This document shows positions 35,187 through 45,704 of a stretch of DNA of 64,000 nucleotides, piece after piece. Positions within the stretch are counted from its first letter, which is position 1. Each line of letters begins with the position of its first letter. The position numbers and the translations under genes were made by a program. The notes under the pieces are model-generated. The model saw only the letters and a list, made by a program, of their open reading frames with translations. It did not search any database and had not been told where the DNA came from. The DNA comes from Lacinutrix algicola (GTDB taxonomy: Bacteria; Bacteroidota; Bacteroidia; Flavobacteriales; Flavobacteriaceae): assembly GCF_001418085.1 (NCBI RefSeq), contig NZ_LIQH01000032.1, positions 62,001-126,000 on the forward strand, given 5' to 3'.

Positions 35187-38100
35187 TTAGTTTCCAAAAT
35201 TATATCTTAAAGTAAATCCAGAGCGTATTGTTGTTTGTGGAAATGCTGTAGATATTGCGTATTCTGAGAACGTATAATCGAAGTAGAAAATACCAGTTAG
35301 ATTTTGACTAAAGGCATAGTTAGCATTATACTTTAAACCATATATAGTTTGACCATTTGTTATTTGATTGTTCTCCAAATCTAGATATCTAATAATAGTT
35401 TTATTATCCCTAACTGAAAGATTAGCTTCCATTAGCAAGTCACTAACAATAGATTTTTTTGGACCGGCTAATTTAGTTTTTATACGTACATCTTTAAATC
35501 TATAACCTAACTTAATTGCGTATTCCTTACCTTGAATCTCAGTCATTAAATTATTATCGAAACTTAAAGACAACAATCTATCTTTTCTAATTTCGGCTCC
35601 TAGTATTATGGAATTTTTCATTTCCATATCAACTTTTATTAACGGACTAAATAACTCTGTTAAATTAATATTACTGTAAAGTTCTGAGTTTTTATAATTA
35701 CCTGCTTGGTCTAAATCATCGGATGGTTGAAAATCGTAAGGTGCAGTATAATCTATACCATTAAAATCTAAATTTGTTCTAAATTGATTAATAGTATAAC
35801 TAGATCTGTAACCATGAGAAAGCGATAGACGTTTAAAGCGTTTTTTAAACCATTTAAACTTCATTAAGCCTGTGTACTTTAAATCCCAGTTTGGAATTGG
35901 CACATTTCTAAAAGCTCCTAATTTTGTTTTCTCTGCGTTTTGACCTGTATATGCACTTAAAAATGCTGGTAACAATACTGCTTGACTTGTTTTACCAAAA
36001 CCTTTTGGATACCCATTAAGATCTGCACCTTCAAAATTATCTGGATTACTTAAATCTACTCCTTTTTCTGCAGCTAATCGTCTTGCAATTGTTAGTCTAT
36101 TTTCTCTAAAAGCATCAAAAGCTTCTGAACTTATTTCGTCACTATTACCAAAGGCTGTTGGTAATGTAAATGTAGAAACATTAAAGTTTCCAAATACATT
36201 TGGCGTTAAAGAGATATACTCGTCGTTTTCTATTCTATAATTTTCGGTATAGTTTTCAGCATATGTTCTTGTTGCTACTAAATCTATTTTTAAGTCGTTA
36301 AGTGGCTCTAAGTTTGCAGAAAGATCTAATTGCTTAGTATGATTCTTTGTGTATTGTTGATTAAAATCTGGGAATACCGTTAACCATCCGTTTCTAGCTG
36401 CTACATCTCTAATATCTTTTTGACTCCCTAATGTGTAACCAAAAGTAGGCTTAGATGTACTAATAAATCCTGGCGTATCTGTGAAACCAGGAAGATATGT
36501 TCCGTTATTTTCAGAATAGTTAGCTTGGATACGTTTTACGGAAGTTAAAATACCAATTCCTAAATTAGCTATTCCTGTACCAATACCACTTTTCTTTTTG
36601 GCTTCAGGTTTATTATTACCTTTTTCTTTTTTAGGTACTCCTGGAGGTCCAGCTTTTGCATTTCTACTCACTTTACCATTACTTTTAGCAACACGTTTTT
36701 TCTTTAAACCTATATACTTATAGAATTTACGCATGTCTAAAGTAGAGTTGATATTATGTGTATTTCCGTTAGAAATAGAATTTCCTAAATCGTAAGTTAC
36801 ACCATCGTCTGCTACTAAATCTCCAAATAAATCTGATCCTTTTTGCCATTGGTATAAACCTTGGTAAGAATAGGTTGCTTTTACAAAATCTAAGGCTGGA
36901 AATTTACTAAAAGGAATCTCGTAATTTATTCCTAAAGTTTGTGAACGTCTGTTAGCATCACCAACATCGAAATAACCATCCCAAACATCTAAACTTGAGT
37001 CTTGTTCTCCATTAACAATATTATCTTTAAAATAGTTTCTTACAATATTATTATTAGCTACTGCAAAGTTAAAAGATAATGACTTTGTTAAATTCCAGTT
37101 TACTGTAGATTGAAAATCGAAATTATAGTTTCTTTTATATAATTCTTCAAGTCCAATATTATTCCCTCCTAATTCGACCTCTCTAAAACGCTGACTATTA
37201 AATTGTCTTTTAATATCTGAATTAATAGCAATACTAGAAGGTAATAAATTAAGATTAAAATCTTTTAATAGCTTCCAGTACTTACTTGTAAAAAGAGAGT
37301 CTTTCTTTTTAAAAGGTTCAAATACTTTAGGCTGAAAGTTGAAGGCATAACTCGCTCCAGTTCTTACTTGCTTATCGATAGAACGTTCTATTTCGAAATC
37401 GCGGTGTTCTACCTTGTTATAAGAATGGTTAAACGTTAAATTTTCTACATCGTAAAAACTTGGCTTAGATTCACCTGTTCTTATTTTTTTAACACCAATA
37501 AAGTTGATACTTCTTCTTTTTGTATATTCTTCGGATTGCTCTCTAATGTTATCTTTTTCTTCTGCAGTTTCTGCTGCATCAATTCTATTTTGAAGTTTTA
37601 AATCTTTATACTGCTCATCGTATTCTGGCGTAATTAATTCTACACCTTGTCCATAATTAAATGGTAATTGAACTCCCCATTTTTTAGGTAATAATTGTCC
37701 TATGTTTACATTAGTAACAAAATCGTATTGTTTTACATCTTCTCTACTACGTTCTTGTGGTCCTTGATCTACAGAACCAAAACCTGCAGTACTCATTCTA
37801 CCTGTTGCACTTACATTTGCAAAGTCTGCAAAATTAGTATCTATATTCATTATTGCAGCCCAACCACCTTGATTATCCATATCCGATAACCTAAGTTCGT
37901 TAAACCAAACCTCTCCACATTGCGCGTTGTTCGACCCGTTTTTTACGCCAACCATTAAAGTTCTTACAGCTCCAAAGTTTGGATTTCCTTTAATTGCTAG
38001 TCTTGTTTGTCCAAGCACATAATTTTCGTATTGAGATGTTGAAGCTATTTCAATTGGCTGTCCATTTACTACATCGTAAAAAGTTGCATCTGCATTTGCT

Positions 38101-41100
38101 AAAGTACCATTCGAAATTCCTAAAGATTTTATTTGCTCTAAAAGCTCTAGAGGCAAATCTATTTCATTTACTGTAGGCCATAAAGCAGCACTAGTTGTTC
38201 CTGTTGACACCTGTAATGGTACTTCAATCTGGTAGTAGTTTTCGGTTAAATCGTTACCCATTCTAATAAAACCGACTAACTCTTTATCTGCTAAACCTGG
38301 TACATCTCCATCTTCGGCGTGCATAAACATTCTAAGACGCTTATACTGCCTCATATCTACACTAATATTCTTATATACAGCCCTAGAATCTTTTGGTTCT
38401 AAATCGCAAACATTAACAACAAGAGATTGTTCGTTTTGTTCTATTATAGAGTTATTATTATTTAATTGCTCTGCCTCAATACCTGGAGGAGACTCGTAAC
38501 TACCATCATTTTCTTGAGAACTTATTACACCTACTGTAAACTCTGTGTCATCAAAACTTGGTGATGTTGGACCTCCATTTAATGCTAATTGATAACGTCT
38601 CCAGTCGCTACGTACTAAATCTAAAGTTCCAAAACGGAAGGTTGTTTGTTCTGAAAAACCACTTAAGTACATACGTGCAAAACGAATAGAACGTAAATCT
38701 GTAATTCCGTTTTTAGCCACTACATGGTCACCTTGAACTGGTACTCTAAATTGATACCAACGTATTTGTTCTGTATCTCCGTTAGGCAATTCTCTTGATC
38801 GCAATTTTACATCTTTTATAAACTCACCAATTGGATTTCCTGGAACAACTTCATCTGGACTATTTAATGGTAAGTTTTGACGTGTTAGTTGTAATTCATA
38901 TTCAAAATAACTGTCGATAGTATTCATCGTGTTATCTCTGTTTATATCTTCAACATCTGGTTGTGTTGTAGAACCTCTATTTGTATCGCTAAATGTATCT
39001 GGAGAGTTTCCTTGTACATTATTATAACGCTTATAACGTTCTAAAACATCTCCATCTGCACTTAAATAATATTGATAATTATCTGCAGAAGGATCTGGCA
39101 AAGATGCAATTGAAGATGGTATTGGTGTTGGGCTCCCAGGATTAATAGTAGGATCGGTAATACTCATTTCTTCTAAATCATCATAACCATCGAAACCAAC
39201 ATCTTGATTTGTACGCTCATCTCCTGTAGAATCAAAAGCATAGATTAATGCTTGATTTTGAGGAATGGCCCAAGGTGTTATTGTGCTTTGCAATAAATTA
39301 ACATTTCCATCTGCTGGTAAACCATTCTCATATTGCTTTTTACCATCCTTTAATACATCTTCAGAAATGCTTCCTAAGTTAAACACCAATTTTCCACCTG
39401 GATTTGTTGGATTATCTTGAAAAGGATCTTGCATCCAAAACTCTATATATTCTACATTAGATTGTTCAAAATCTGTGGATGTTAATGGTCTTGTAATTCC
39501 TGCCCAACCATTAGTAGGTGTTATAAGCGTAGAACCGTCTGCTTCTAAATTAGTATCACTAAAATTATATGGTCCTCTTTCTGTAGGATAGTATGTTAAA
39601 TCTAAAGTATTTAAAACTGATGTTTGTCCTTGTGCTATATCTTGTTCTGGAAATAATTCTTGAACAAAAACGCGAGAAGTATATATATTAGATACATCAT
39701 CATCATCAATTCCACTTGGTCTTTGACCACCATAAAAAATAGGGTCGATAGTGTACCAATTTAATAATGCTCTGTCATAACCATTTCTAATTCCATTAAA
39801 ATCATCTGCAGCTGTAGTTCCATTTAATCCTAAAGGTCTACTTGATAGTCTCCATGATTGTGTAGATTTTAAATCTATACCATTTTGACTTCCTTCAAAA
39901 TCATCAATATATGCAGTAGCTTCTCCGTTTAAATCTGTTCCTTTTGGTGCTCCTGGTAATAAATAAGCAAACTCACCACTAACAGATAAATTAGATGGTG
40001 CATCTGTATCTATATTTGGTAACTTGTTCGCTAACCTTGTAAAAAAAGGAACTTCGGTAGAGTAGTTACCATTAAAACCCAATATTGTATTATTAATTGG
40101 CTCACTATTATAGTTAGCTTTTTGGGTAATTGGTCTTTCGTTTAAATTAACATAAGTAGCACCAATTAAAAACTTATCGTTAAACTGATGTTCTACATTT
40201 ATACCTGTGTAACGCTTAGTTTGCTGACCAAATATTGAGTTATTTTCTGTTGTTACTTGTATTGGTGTGTTAGATGCTTTTAAAGCTTCGTCTAAAATCT
40301 GTACACGACCTAATTGGTAATTTACAGTATAATCTACACCTTCTACAAGTACACGTCCACCAGCAGTTACTTTTACAGAACCTCTAGGTACATTAAAACC
40401 ACCAATAGCAATACCATCTCCTCCTTGAGATTTATAACTTCCTTTTATTTGAAACTTATTTTTTTCGACCTCGTCTAAAGCAGCCGTTTTAGTAGCCTTG
40501 TAAAGTAAATCATAAACGTATTTTTCTTGATTTGGATTCGTTGTATAAACATCAGACTCATAATCAAAAGCATTGTTTCCTGGGTTACCATCATTATCTA
40601 AAACATCGAATAAATAACGACCAAAAGGTTCGACCTTTGTAAATACTATTTTTCCGTTTTCCGGAATTACAGTAATACCACTAACAAAATCGAAAAAACC
40701 ATCACCATTGGTTTGCGGATCGTTGTTATAATTTAACCTATCTAAATTGAATAAACGTAGTAATGTAGTCTTTTCAATATAATCCTCTAGAGGAGTATTA
40801 CTTGTAATAGGATTTCCATTAATATCTACACCAAAAGTTCCACCTTCTGGACTAATAAAATTTAAAGGCGTCGATTCGTTATAAAAGATATTTAATTTAA
40901 AATCTTCTTGACTTAATTGGTAAGCTCCAGTATCGTAAATATTCTTCATCATTAAATCCCAAATTGGTTGAGATACAGATGTTATACTACTTTTAAGTAA
41001 TTTAAGAATTAAGTTATTGTTTGTTACGTTTGTTACTTCATTATCACCATTTGTTTCTACGGTAGTTGCACCAATACCATCGTTAGCAAATTCACCAACT

Positions 41101-42527
41101 TGAAACACCTGACCTCCCACTGTGTATTGGAAAGCTACAGCTAAAACTTCATCATTGTTTAAACGTTGATTTAACGATATATATCCCAATTGTGTGTTAA
41201 TAATATATTCTTGACCTTCTTGTAATTTTCTTGTATTCTCTAGTTTTGCATAATCAAAACCTTCGTTAAAACCAGAAACTAATATCCCAGATTGCACGGT
41301 TGCAATATCTCTAATTGCATCTGTAATTTGAGAACCTGGTCCACCAATATTTGTAGGATCTAAACGGTTATTAGCATTGTCTGGAAAAGCACCTGGACCA
41401 GCAGTAACTACTACACCAGAGTTTCCTACAACTGCGGACTCTCCAAGATCTTGAAGTGCAACTATATTTCTTACATTTTCGGTTTTATTACTTCTATTTG
41501 TTACCCATACTTCTGTTCTTGTAATTTGAACATTTGTATTAATAAAAGGATAGTTTTCTAAAGACTTATCATAATTCTCACGGAAATACTGTGCTAAGAA
41601 AAAGTGACGATTCTCATCGTAATCACGAATAAAGAAATCGAATTCGTCTAATGTCCCTCCACCTTGTGCAACCACAGAACGTGTATCTGATTTTTGTTCA
41701 GAAAACACAGCTGTAACCGTTGTTTTTCCAAACTGTAATTTTGTTTTGACACCAAATAAACTTTGTGCTCCAGAAATAAGAGAACTGTTTAATGGCATAC
41801 TTACATTACCAACTTCTAATTTTTGAAGTATAGAATCTTCACCTCCACCAAACGTAGGATCGTATTCTAACTTTACTAATTGTTGAAAATCGAAACTTGC
41901 CTCAGTATCATAATTTGCAGTAACTTGTAGCCTTTCTCCAACTTTACCTAATAAACTTAAACTAATTCTCTGGTCGAAATCGAAAGTAAAATTACTTCTA
42001 TTACTAGGTGAAAATGATGGATTATCCTGCTTTGTAAACAAAACTCCTAAATCCATTTCTAAAGATCCTTGAGGTACAACTTCTATGGTGTTTCCACCAA
42101 ATATAGATTCGAAAAAACCAGAGTTTACATAAAACTCTGGTAATAAATTCTTTTTAGCTTCTTCAGAATTTTCTTTTTTTCCATCGAAAGCATCTATTTT
42201 ATCTTGGTAATAACCTTTTAAGTTCTCTTTAAACACCAAGTCTTGATACTCTTTTGGTGTTAATATAATTGGATAATTAATATTAAAATTGCCAATAGAT
42301 TCTGTGTAAACATAACGATCTGTTTGGGGATCATAAGTATACTTAGAAGTAATACTATTAGGGTTCGCCATTTCAATATTACCAAAACTAAACCCTGTTT
42401 TTGTAGAATCGCTTTCTACTGTTGGATCTGGATCTTGAGCGAAAGCACTAAGTGACAACAAGAACGTTAGAACTGTTAATACACTTTGTTTAATCGATTT
42501 ATAAAAGTATAGGTTAGTTGTATTCAA
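35187..42527 (-). CDS. sprA: Cell surface protein SprA, T9SS outer-membrane translocon
   Basis: Protein of 2446 residues, close to the size of F. johnsoniae SprA (about 2400) and homologous to Sov of Porphyromonas. SprA forms the very large single-chain beta-barrel through which T9SS cargo crosses the outer membrane, and is required for gliding. A signal peptide ends LSAFAQ at about residue 31. Large parts of the chain are alternating strands with turns such as RSNFTFDFDQRISLSLLGKV and GKTTVTAVFSEQKSDTR; the C-terminus ends in an aromatic strand (RSGFTLRYNFGN). The only possible start is a TTG at 42527 (or ATT one codon earlier), because a stop precedes it. It lies six bases after ruvA and probably shares its transcript. 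Confidence 0.95.
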   Translation of the reverse strand: MNTTNLYFYKSIKQSVLTVLTFLLSLSAFAQDPDPTVESDSTKTGFSFGNIEMANPNSITSKYTYDPQTDRYVYTESIGNFNINYPIILTPKEYQDLVFKENLKGYYQDKIDAFDGKKENSEEAKKNLLPEFYVNSGFFESIFGGNTIEVVPQGSLEMDLGVLFTKQDNPSFSPSNRSNFTFDFDQRISLSLLGKVGERLQVTANYDTEASFDFQQLVKLEYDPTFGGGEDSILQKLEVGNVSMPLNSSLISGAQSLFGVKTKLQFGKTTVTAVFSEQKSDTRSVVAQGGGTLDEFDFFIRDYDENRHFFLAQYFRENYDKSLENYPFINTNVQITRTEVWVTNRSNKTENVRNIVALQDLGESAVVGNSGVVVTAGPGAFPDNANNRLDPTNIGGPGSQITDAIRDIATVQSGILVSGFNEGFDYAKLENTRKLQEGQEYIINTQLGYISLNQRLNNDEVLAVAFQYTVGGQVFQVGEFANDGIGATTVETNGDNEVTNVTNNNLILKLLKSSITSVSQPIWDLMMKNIYDTGAYQLSQEDFKLNIFYNESTPLNFISPEGGTFGVDINGNPITSNTPLEDYIEKTTLLRLFNLDRLNYNNDPQTNGDGFFDFVSGITVIPENGKIVFTKVEPFGRYLFDVLDNDGNPGNNAFDYESDVYTTNPNQEKYVYDLLYKATKTAALDEVEKNKFQIKGSYKSQGGDGIAIGGFNVPRGSVKVTAGGRVLVEGVDYTVNYQLGRVQILDEALKASNTPIQVTTENNSIFGQQTKRYTGINVEHQFNDKFLIGATYVNLNERPITQKANYNSEPINNTILGFNGNYSTEVPFFTRLANKLPNIDTDAPSNLSVSGEFAYLLPGAPKGTDLNGEATAYIDDFEGSQNGIDLKSTQSWRLSSRPLGLNGTTAADDFNGIRNGYDRALLNWYTIDPIFYGGQRPSGIDDDDVSNIYTSRVFVQELFPEQDIAQGQTSVLNTLDLTYYPTERGPYNFSDTNLEADGSTLITPTNGWAGITRPLTSTDFEQSNVEYIEFWMQDPFQDNPTNPGGKLVFNLGSISEDVLKDGKKQYENGLPADGNVNLLQSTITPWAIPQNQALIYAFDSTGDERTNQDVGFDGYDDLEEMSITDPTINPGSPTPIPSSIASLPDPSADNYQYYLSADGDVLERYKRYNNVQGNSPDTFSDTNRGSTTQPDVEDINRDNTMNTIDSYFEYELQLTRQNLPLNSPDEVVPGNPIGEFIKDVKLRSRELPNGDTEQIRWYQFRVPVQGDHVVAKNGITDLRSIRFARMYLSGFSEQTTFRFGTLDLVRSDWRRYQLALNGGPTSPSFDDTEFTVGVISSQENDGSYESPPGIEAEQLNNNNSIIEQNEQSLVVNVCDLEPKDSRAVYKNISVDMRQYKRLRMFMHAEDGDVPGLADKELVGFIRMGNDLTENYYQIEVPLQVSTGTTSAALWPTVNEIDLPLELLEQIKSLGISNGTLANADATFYDVVNGQPIEIASTSQYENYVLGQTRLAIKGNPNFGAVRTLMVGVKNGSNNAQCGEVWFNELRLSDMDNQGGWAAIMNIDTNFADFANVSATGRMSTAGFGSVDQGPQERSREDVKQYDFVTNVNIGQLLPKKWGVQLPFNYGQGVELITPEYDEQYKDLKLQNRIDAAETAEEKDNIREQSEEYTKRRSINFIGVKKIRTGESKPSFYDVENLTFNHSYNKVEHRDFEIERSIDKQVRTGASYAFNFQPKVFEPFKKKDSLFTSKYWKLLKDFNLNLLPSSIAINSDIKRQFNSQRFREVELGGNNIGLEELYKRNYNFDFQSTVNWNLTKSLSFNFAVANNNIVRNYFKDNIVNGEQDSSLDVWDGYFDVGDANRRSQTLGINYEIPFSKFPALDFVKATYSYQGLYQWQKGSDLFGDLVADDGVTYDLGNSISNGNTHNINSTLDMRKFYKYIGLKKKRVAKSNGKVSRNAKAGPPGVPKKEKGNNKPEAKKKSGIGTGIANLGIGILTSVKRIQANYSENNGTYLPGFTDTPGFISTSKPTFGYTLGSQKDIRDVAARNGWLTVFPDFNQQYTKNHTKQLDLSANLEPLNDLKIDLVATRTYAENYTENYRIENDEYISLTPNVFGNFNVSTFTLPTAFGNSDEISSEAFDAFRENRLTIARRLAAEKGVDLSNPDNFEGADLNGYPKGFGKTSQAVLLPAFLSAYTGQNAEKTKLGAFRNVPIPNWDLKYTGLMKFKWFKKRFKRLSLSHGYRSSYTINQFRTNLDFNGIDYTAPYDFQPSDDLDQAGNYKNSELYSNINLTELFSPLIKVDMEMKNSIILGAEIRKDRLLSLSFDNNLMTEIQGKEYAIKLGYRFKDVRIKTKLAGPKKSIVSDLLMEANLSVRDNKTIIRYLDLENNQITNGQTIYGLKYNANYAFSQNLTGIFYFDYTFSEYAISTAFPQTTIRSGFTLRYNFGN

Positions 42528-42533
42528 AATCTA

Positions 42534-43115
42534 CTATAATTTTTTTAAAGCTTGTTTAATTATGGCTTCTACGCTAGCCTCTGGTTCGGATACAACAATT
42601 TTATCCACCACACGCTCTGCTTGTTTTTTAGCAAAACCAAGCACTTCTAATGCAGATAACGCTTCATCTTTGTTGGTATTGCTTCTATTAACAGAAACTT
42701 CGTCAATATCGTAAATTTTAATGATTTTATCTTTTAAATCAATAATTACACGTTGTGCTGTTTTTATTCCAATTCCTTTTATAGATTGAATAAGCGCAAC
42801 ATCCTCTGTAGCAATCCCTTCACGAATTTGCTTTGGAGTTAGAGACGATAGCATTGTTCGTGCTGTATTGGTCCCAATACCACTAACAGAAATAAGCAAC
42901 CTAAACACTTCACGCTCTCCTTTAGTAACAAAACCGTAAAGACTGTGAGAATCTTCTTTTACTTGAAGATGTGTGAATAACTGTATATTTTCTCCCTCAG
43001 GAATTTGAGAAAATGTGTTTAAAGATATATTTAACATATAACCAACACCGTTACAATCTATAACAACATCTGTTGGATTTTTCTCAACCAATTTTCCCTT
43101 AATATGTGTAATCAT
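42534..43115 (-). CDS. ruvA: Holliday junction branch migration protein RuvA
   Basis: Protein of 193 residues that binds four-way DNA junctions and loads the RuvB helicase. Domain I (OB fold) begins MITHIKGKLVEKNPTDVVIDCNGVGY; two helix-hairpin-helix motifs are visible in LLISVSGIGTNTARTML and LIQSIKGIGIKTAQRVIIDL. The flexible linker and RuvB-binding domain III occupy about 145-193 (DEALSALEVLGFAKKQAERVV). It lies between maeB (51 bases) and sprA (6 bases), while ruvB is about 4.5 kb away. Confidence 0.97.
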   Translation of the reverse strand: MITHIKGKLVEKNPTDVVIDCNGVGYMLNISLNTFSQIPEGENIQLFTHLQVKEDSHSLYGFVTKGEREVFRLLISVSGIGTNTARTMLSSLTPKQIREGIATEDVALIQSIKGIGIKTAQRVIIDLKDKIIKIYDIDEVSVNRSNTNKDEALSALEVLGFAKKQAERVVDKIVVSEPEASVEAIIKQALKKL

Positions 43116-43166
43116 CTACGGTTTCTTCTTAAGATTTCAAATGTAATAAAATTCTCGGACTAAAAA

Positions 43167-45464
43167 TTATTCGCTTTTTTGGCGTGTTAACGCCTCTTTA
43201 TCTTTCTGTTGTGCATCTATTACTGCTATTGCAGTCATATTTACAATTTCATCCACACTCGCATCTAACTGAAGAATATGAACCGGTTTACGTAATCCCA
43301 TCATAATAGGACCAATAGATTCTGCCTTATTTAATTCTTTTAGCAATTTGTATGTAATGTTTGCAGATTCTAAATTTGGAAAAATAAGAGTATTTACCTT
43401 ATGTCCACATAATTTTGAAAATGGAAAAATAGACTGAAGCATTTTACTGTTTAAAGCAAAGTCTGTTTGTAACTCTCCATCTACTAATAAATCTGGATGT
43501 CTATTATGTAAATAAGAAACTGCTTCACGAACTTTAGTAGCTGTTTGGTCTTTTGATGATCCAAAGTTTGAATAACTTGTCATTGCCATTACTGGTTTAA
43601 GCCCGAACATTTTAACTACTCCAGATGTCATTTGTGCAATTTTTATTAAATCTTTAGCCGAAGGATTAATGTTTATAGACGTATCACTTAAAAACATTGG
43701 TCCACGTTCCGTCATCATTACATTGGTAGTAGCAATTCTAGTAGAACCAGGTGCTAAACCAATTAATTCTAACATTGGTTTTACAACTTGTGGGTAACTG
43801 CGAGAATATCCAGAAATTAAAGCATCAGCATCACCTTCGTTCACCATCATAGCAGCAAAATAGTTACGCTCTCTCATTAATTTTTGAGCCTCTAACAAGG
43901 TTACACCTCTACGCTTACGTTGCTTCCAGTATACTGTTGCGTATTTGTTTTTTTGCTCTACTTGCTCATCAGATTTAGGATCTATAATTTGAAGATCGGC
44001 ATCAAATTCTAATTCTTCTTTTAATCTTTCAATTTCATCTTTTCTTCCTAATAAAATAGGAACTGCGATACCTTCATCATAAACTATTTGCGCAGCTTTA
44101 AGTACATCTATATGGTCTGCTTCTGCATAAACAACCCGTCTTGGGCTTATTTTAGCTCTATTTAATAATAGTCTAACAATTTTGTTATCGCTACCTAAAC
44201 GCTCAAGCAAGCTGTCTTTATATTTTTCCCAATCTTCTATTGGTTCTAAAGCAACACCACTTTCCATAGCTGCTTTTGCAACTGCAGGAGGTACTTCGGC
44301 AATTAATCTTGGATCGAAAGGTTTTGGTATTATATATTCTTTTCCAAAAGTTAATCTCGTTTCGTCGTATGCAATATTTACCTGTTCTGGTACTGGCTCT
44401 TTTGCTAATTTAGCTAAGGCTTTAACAGCTGCCATTTTCATGGCTTCGTTAATTTTAGTAGCACGAACATCTAATGCACCACGGAAAATAAAAGGAAAAC
44501 CAAGTACGTTATTTACTTGATTAGGATGATCGCTACGCCCGGTAGCCATAATAATATCATCTCTAGTATCTATTGCTAATTGGTATTGAATTTCTGGATC
44601 TGGATTTGCCATTGCAAAAACAATAGGATTCTTAGCCATTACCAATAACATAGCTGGAGTTACAATATCTGAAGTCGATAAACCAACAAAAACATCGGCA
44701 TCTTTCATGGCTTCATCTAAAGTATCAATTTTTCTATGTGTTGCAAATTCTGCTTTTTGAGATGTAAGATTATCTCTATCATCTCTAATTACACCTTTAC
44801 TATCTAGCATAACAACGTTTTCACGTTTTGCTCCAAATGCTAAGTATAGTCGTGTACAAGAAATGGCTGCTGCTCCAGCTCCACTAACTACTATTTTAGC
44901 GTCTTCAATCTTTTTTTCTGAAAGCTCTAATGCATTTAATAAGGCTGCTGCCGAAATTATTGCCGTACCATGCTGGTCGTCATGCATTACAGGAATATCT
45001 AATTCTTCCTTTAAGCGTCTTTCTATTTCGAAAGCTTCTGGTGCTTTTATATCTTCAAGATTAATACCACCAAAAGTTGGTGCTATCATCTTTACTGTTT
45101 GTATAAATTCTTCAATATCTTCTGTACCGACTTCAATATCGAAAACATCTATATCTGCAAATATTTTAAACAGTAAACCTTTACCTTCCATTACAGGTTT
45201 CGAGGCTTCAGGACCTATATTACCTAAACCTAAAACAGCCGTTCCGTTAGAGATAACAGCAACTAAATTTCCCTTTGCTGTATATTTATAAACATTATTA
45301 ACATCTTTTGCTATCTCTAAACATGGCTCTGCTACACCTGGAGAATAGGCTAATGCCAGATCTCTTTGACTTGCGTATTTTTTTGTTGGTACAACTTTTA
45401 TCTTTCCTGGAGTTGGCTTAGCATGGTATACTAAGGCTTCTCTTCTTTTGCTTTGTTTGCTCAT
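43167..45464 (-). CDS. maeB: NADP-dependent malic enzyme with phosphotransacetylase-like domain
   Basis: Protein of 765 residues that oxidatively decarboxylates malate to pyruvate, supplying NADPH. The malic N domain (about 15-155) contains VKMIAPTFGGINLEDIKAPEAF; the NAD(P)-binding domain (about 160-400) has VSGAGAAAISC and VMLDSKGVI. The C-terminal part (about 430-760, with YAEADHIDVLKAAQIV and DALISGYSR) resembles phosphotransacetylase but lacks that activity in characterised MaeB, where it mediates assembly and acetyl-CoA regulation. Length matches E. coli MaeB (759). It is the first gene of the maeB-ruvA-sprA run. Confidence 0.95.
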   Translation of the reverse strand: MSKQSKRREALVYHAKPTPGKIKVVPTKKYASQRDLALAYSPGVAEPCLEIAKDVNNVYKYTAKGNLVAVISNGTAVLGLGNIGPEASKPVMEGKGLLFKIFADIDVFDIEVGTEDIEEFIQTVKMIAPTFGGINLEDIKAPEAFEIERRLKEELDIPVMHDDQHGTAIISAAALLNALELSEKKIEDAKIVVSGAGAAAISCTRLYLAFGAKRENVVMLDSKGVIRDDRDNLTSQKAEFATHRKIDTLDEAMKDADVFVGLSTSDIVTPAMLLVMAKNPIVFAMANPDPEIQYQLAIDTRDDIIMATGRSDHPNQVNNVLGFPFIFRGALDVRATKINEAMKMAAVKALAKLAKEPVPEQVNIAYDETRLTFGKEYIIPKPFDPRLIAEVPPAVAKAAMESGVALEPIEDWEKYKDSLLERLGSDNKIVRLLLNRAKISPRRVVYAEADHIDVLKAAQIVYDEGIAVPILLGRKDEIERLKEELEFDADLQIIDPKSDEQVEQKNKYATVYWKQRKRRGVTLLEAQKLMRERNYFAAMMVNEGDADALISGYSRSYPQVVKPMLELIGLAPGSTRIATTNVMMTERGPMFLSDTSININPSAKDLIKIAQMTSGVVKMFGLKPVMAMTSYSNFGSSKDQTATKVREAVSYLHNRHPDLLVDGELQTDFALNSKMLQSIFPFSKLCGHKVNTLIFPNLESANITYKLLKELNKAESIGPIMMGLRKPVHILQLDASVDEIVNMTAIAVIDAQQKDKEALTRQKSE

Positions 45465-45487
45465 ATTTTAGCTTTTACTCTGACTTA

Positions 45488-45495
45488 CAAATGTA
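45488..45495 (-). promoter_or_regulatory. -7 box (TACATTTG) before maeB
   Basis: Minus-strand TACATTTG lies 24 bases before the maeB ATG, giving a leader of about 20 bases. No exact TTG is present at -33. It is the best promoter candidate for the maeB-ruvA-sprA transcript. Confidence 0.4.
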
Positions 45496-45650
45496 ATGTT
45501 TTTGAAAGAAAAGAAATGCTGAAAAAATTTTATCTTCTTGCTTGTCGTTTTAATAAAGCTATCTGTTTTTCTATCTATTTCTTACAAGTTTTGTTTTACA
45601 CCTGCTTTGCGCAATAGGATTGTATTTAATTACTTTTTTATTTTAAAAGA

Positions 45651-45688
45651 AAAAAGGCTTAACACTAATTAGTGCTAAGCCTTTTTTT
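45651..45688 (-). terminator. Intrinsic terminator after the DUF6503-like lipoprotein gene
   Basis: An 11-base outer stem (AAAAAGGCTTA / TAAGCCTTTTT) with an inner CACTA/TAGTG stem. The hairpin lies 17 bases past the stop codon of the lipoprotein gene, with T runs on the minus strand, and separates it from maeB. Confidence 0.85.
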
Positions 45689-45704
45689 AATTTAGAACAG
45701 TATA

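Noticed and set aside
44863-45291. 142-residue plus-strand frame opposite maeB
   Set aside because: Antisense to the conserved NAD-binding part of malic enzyme; no start context or family features.
45465-45650. Possible regulatory RNA between maeB and the lipoprotein terminator
   Set aside because: Apart from the maeB -7 box I see no stable paired structure or open frame.
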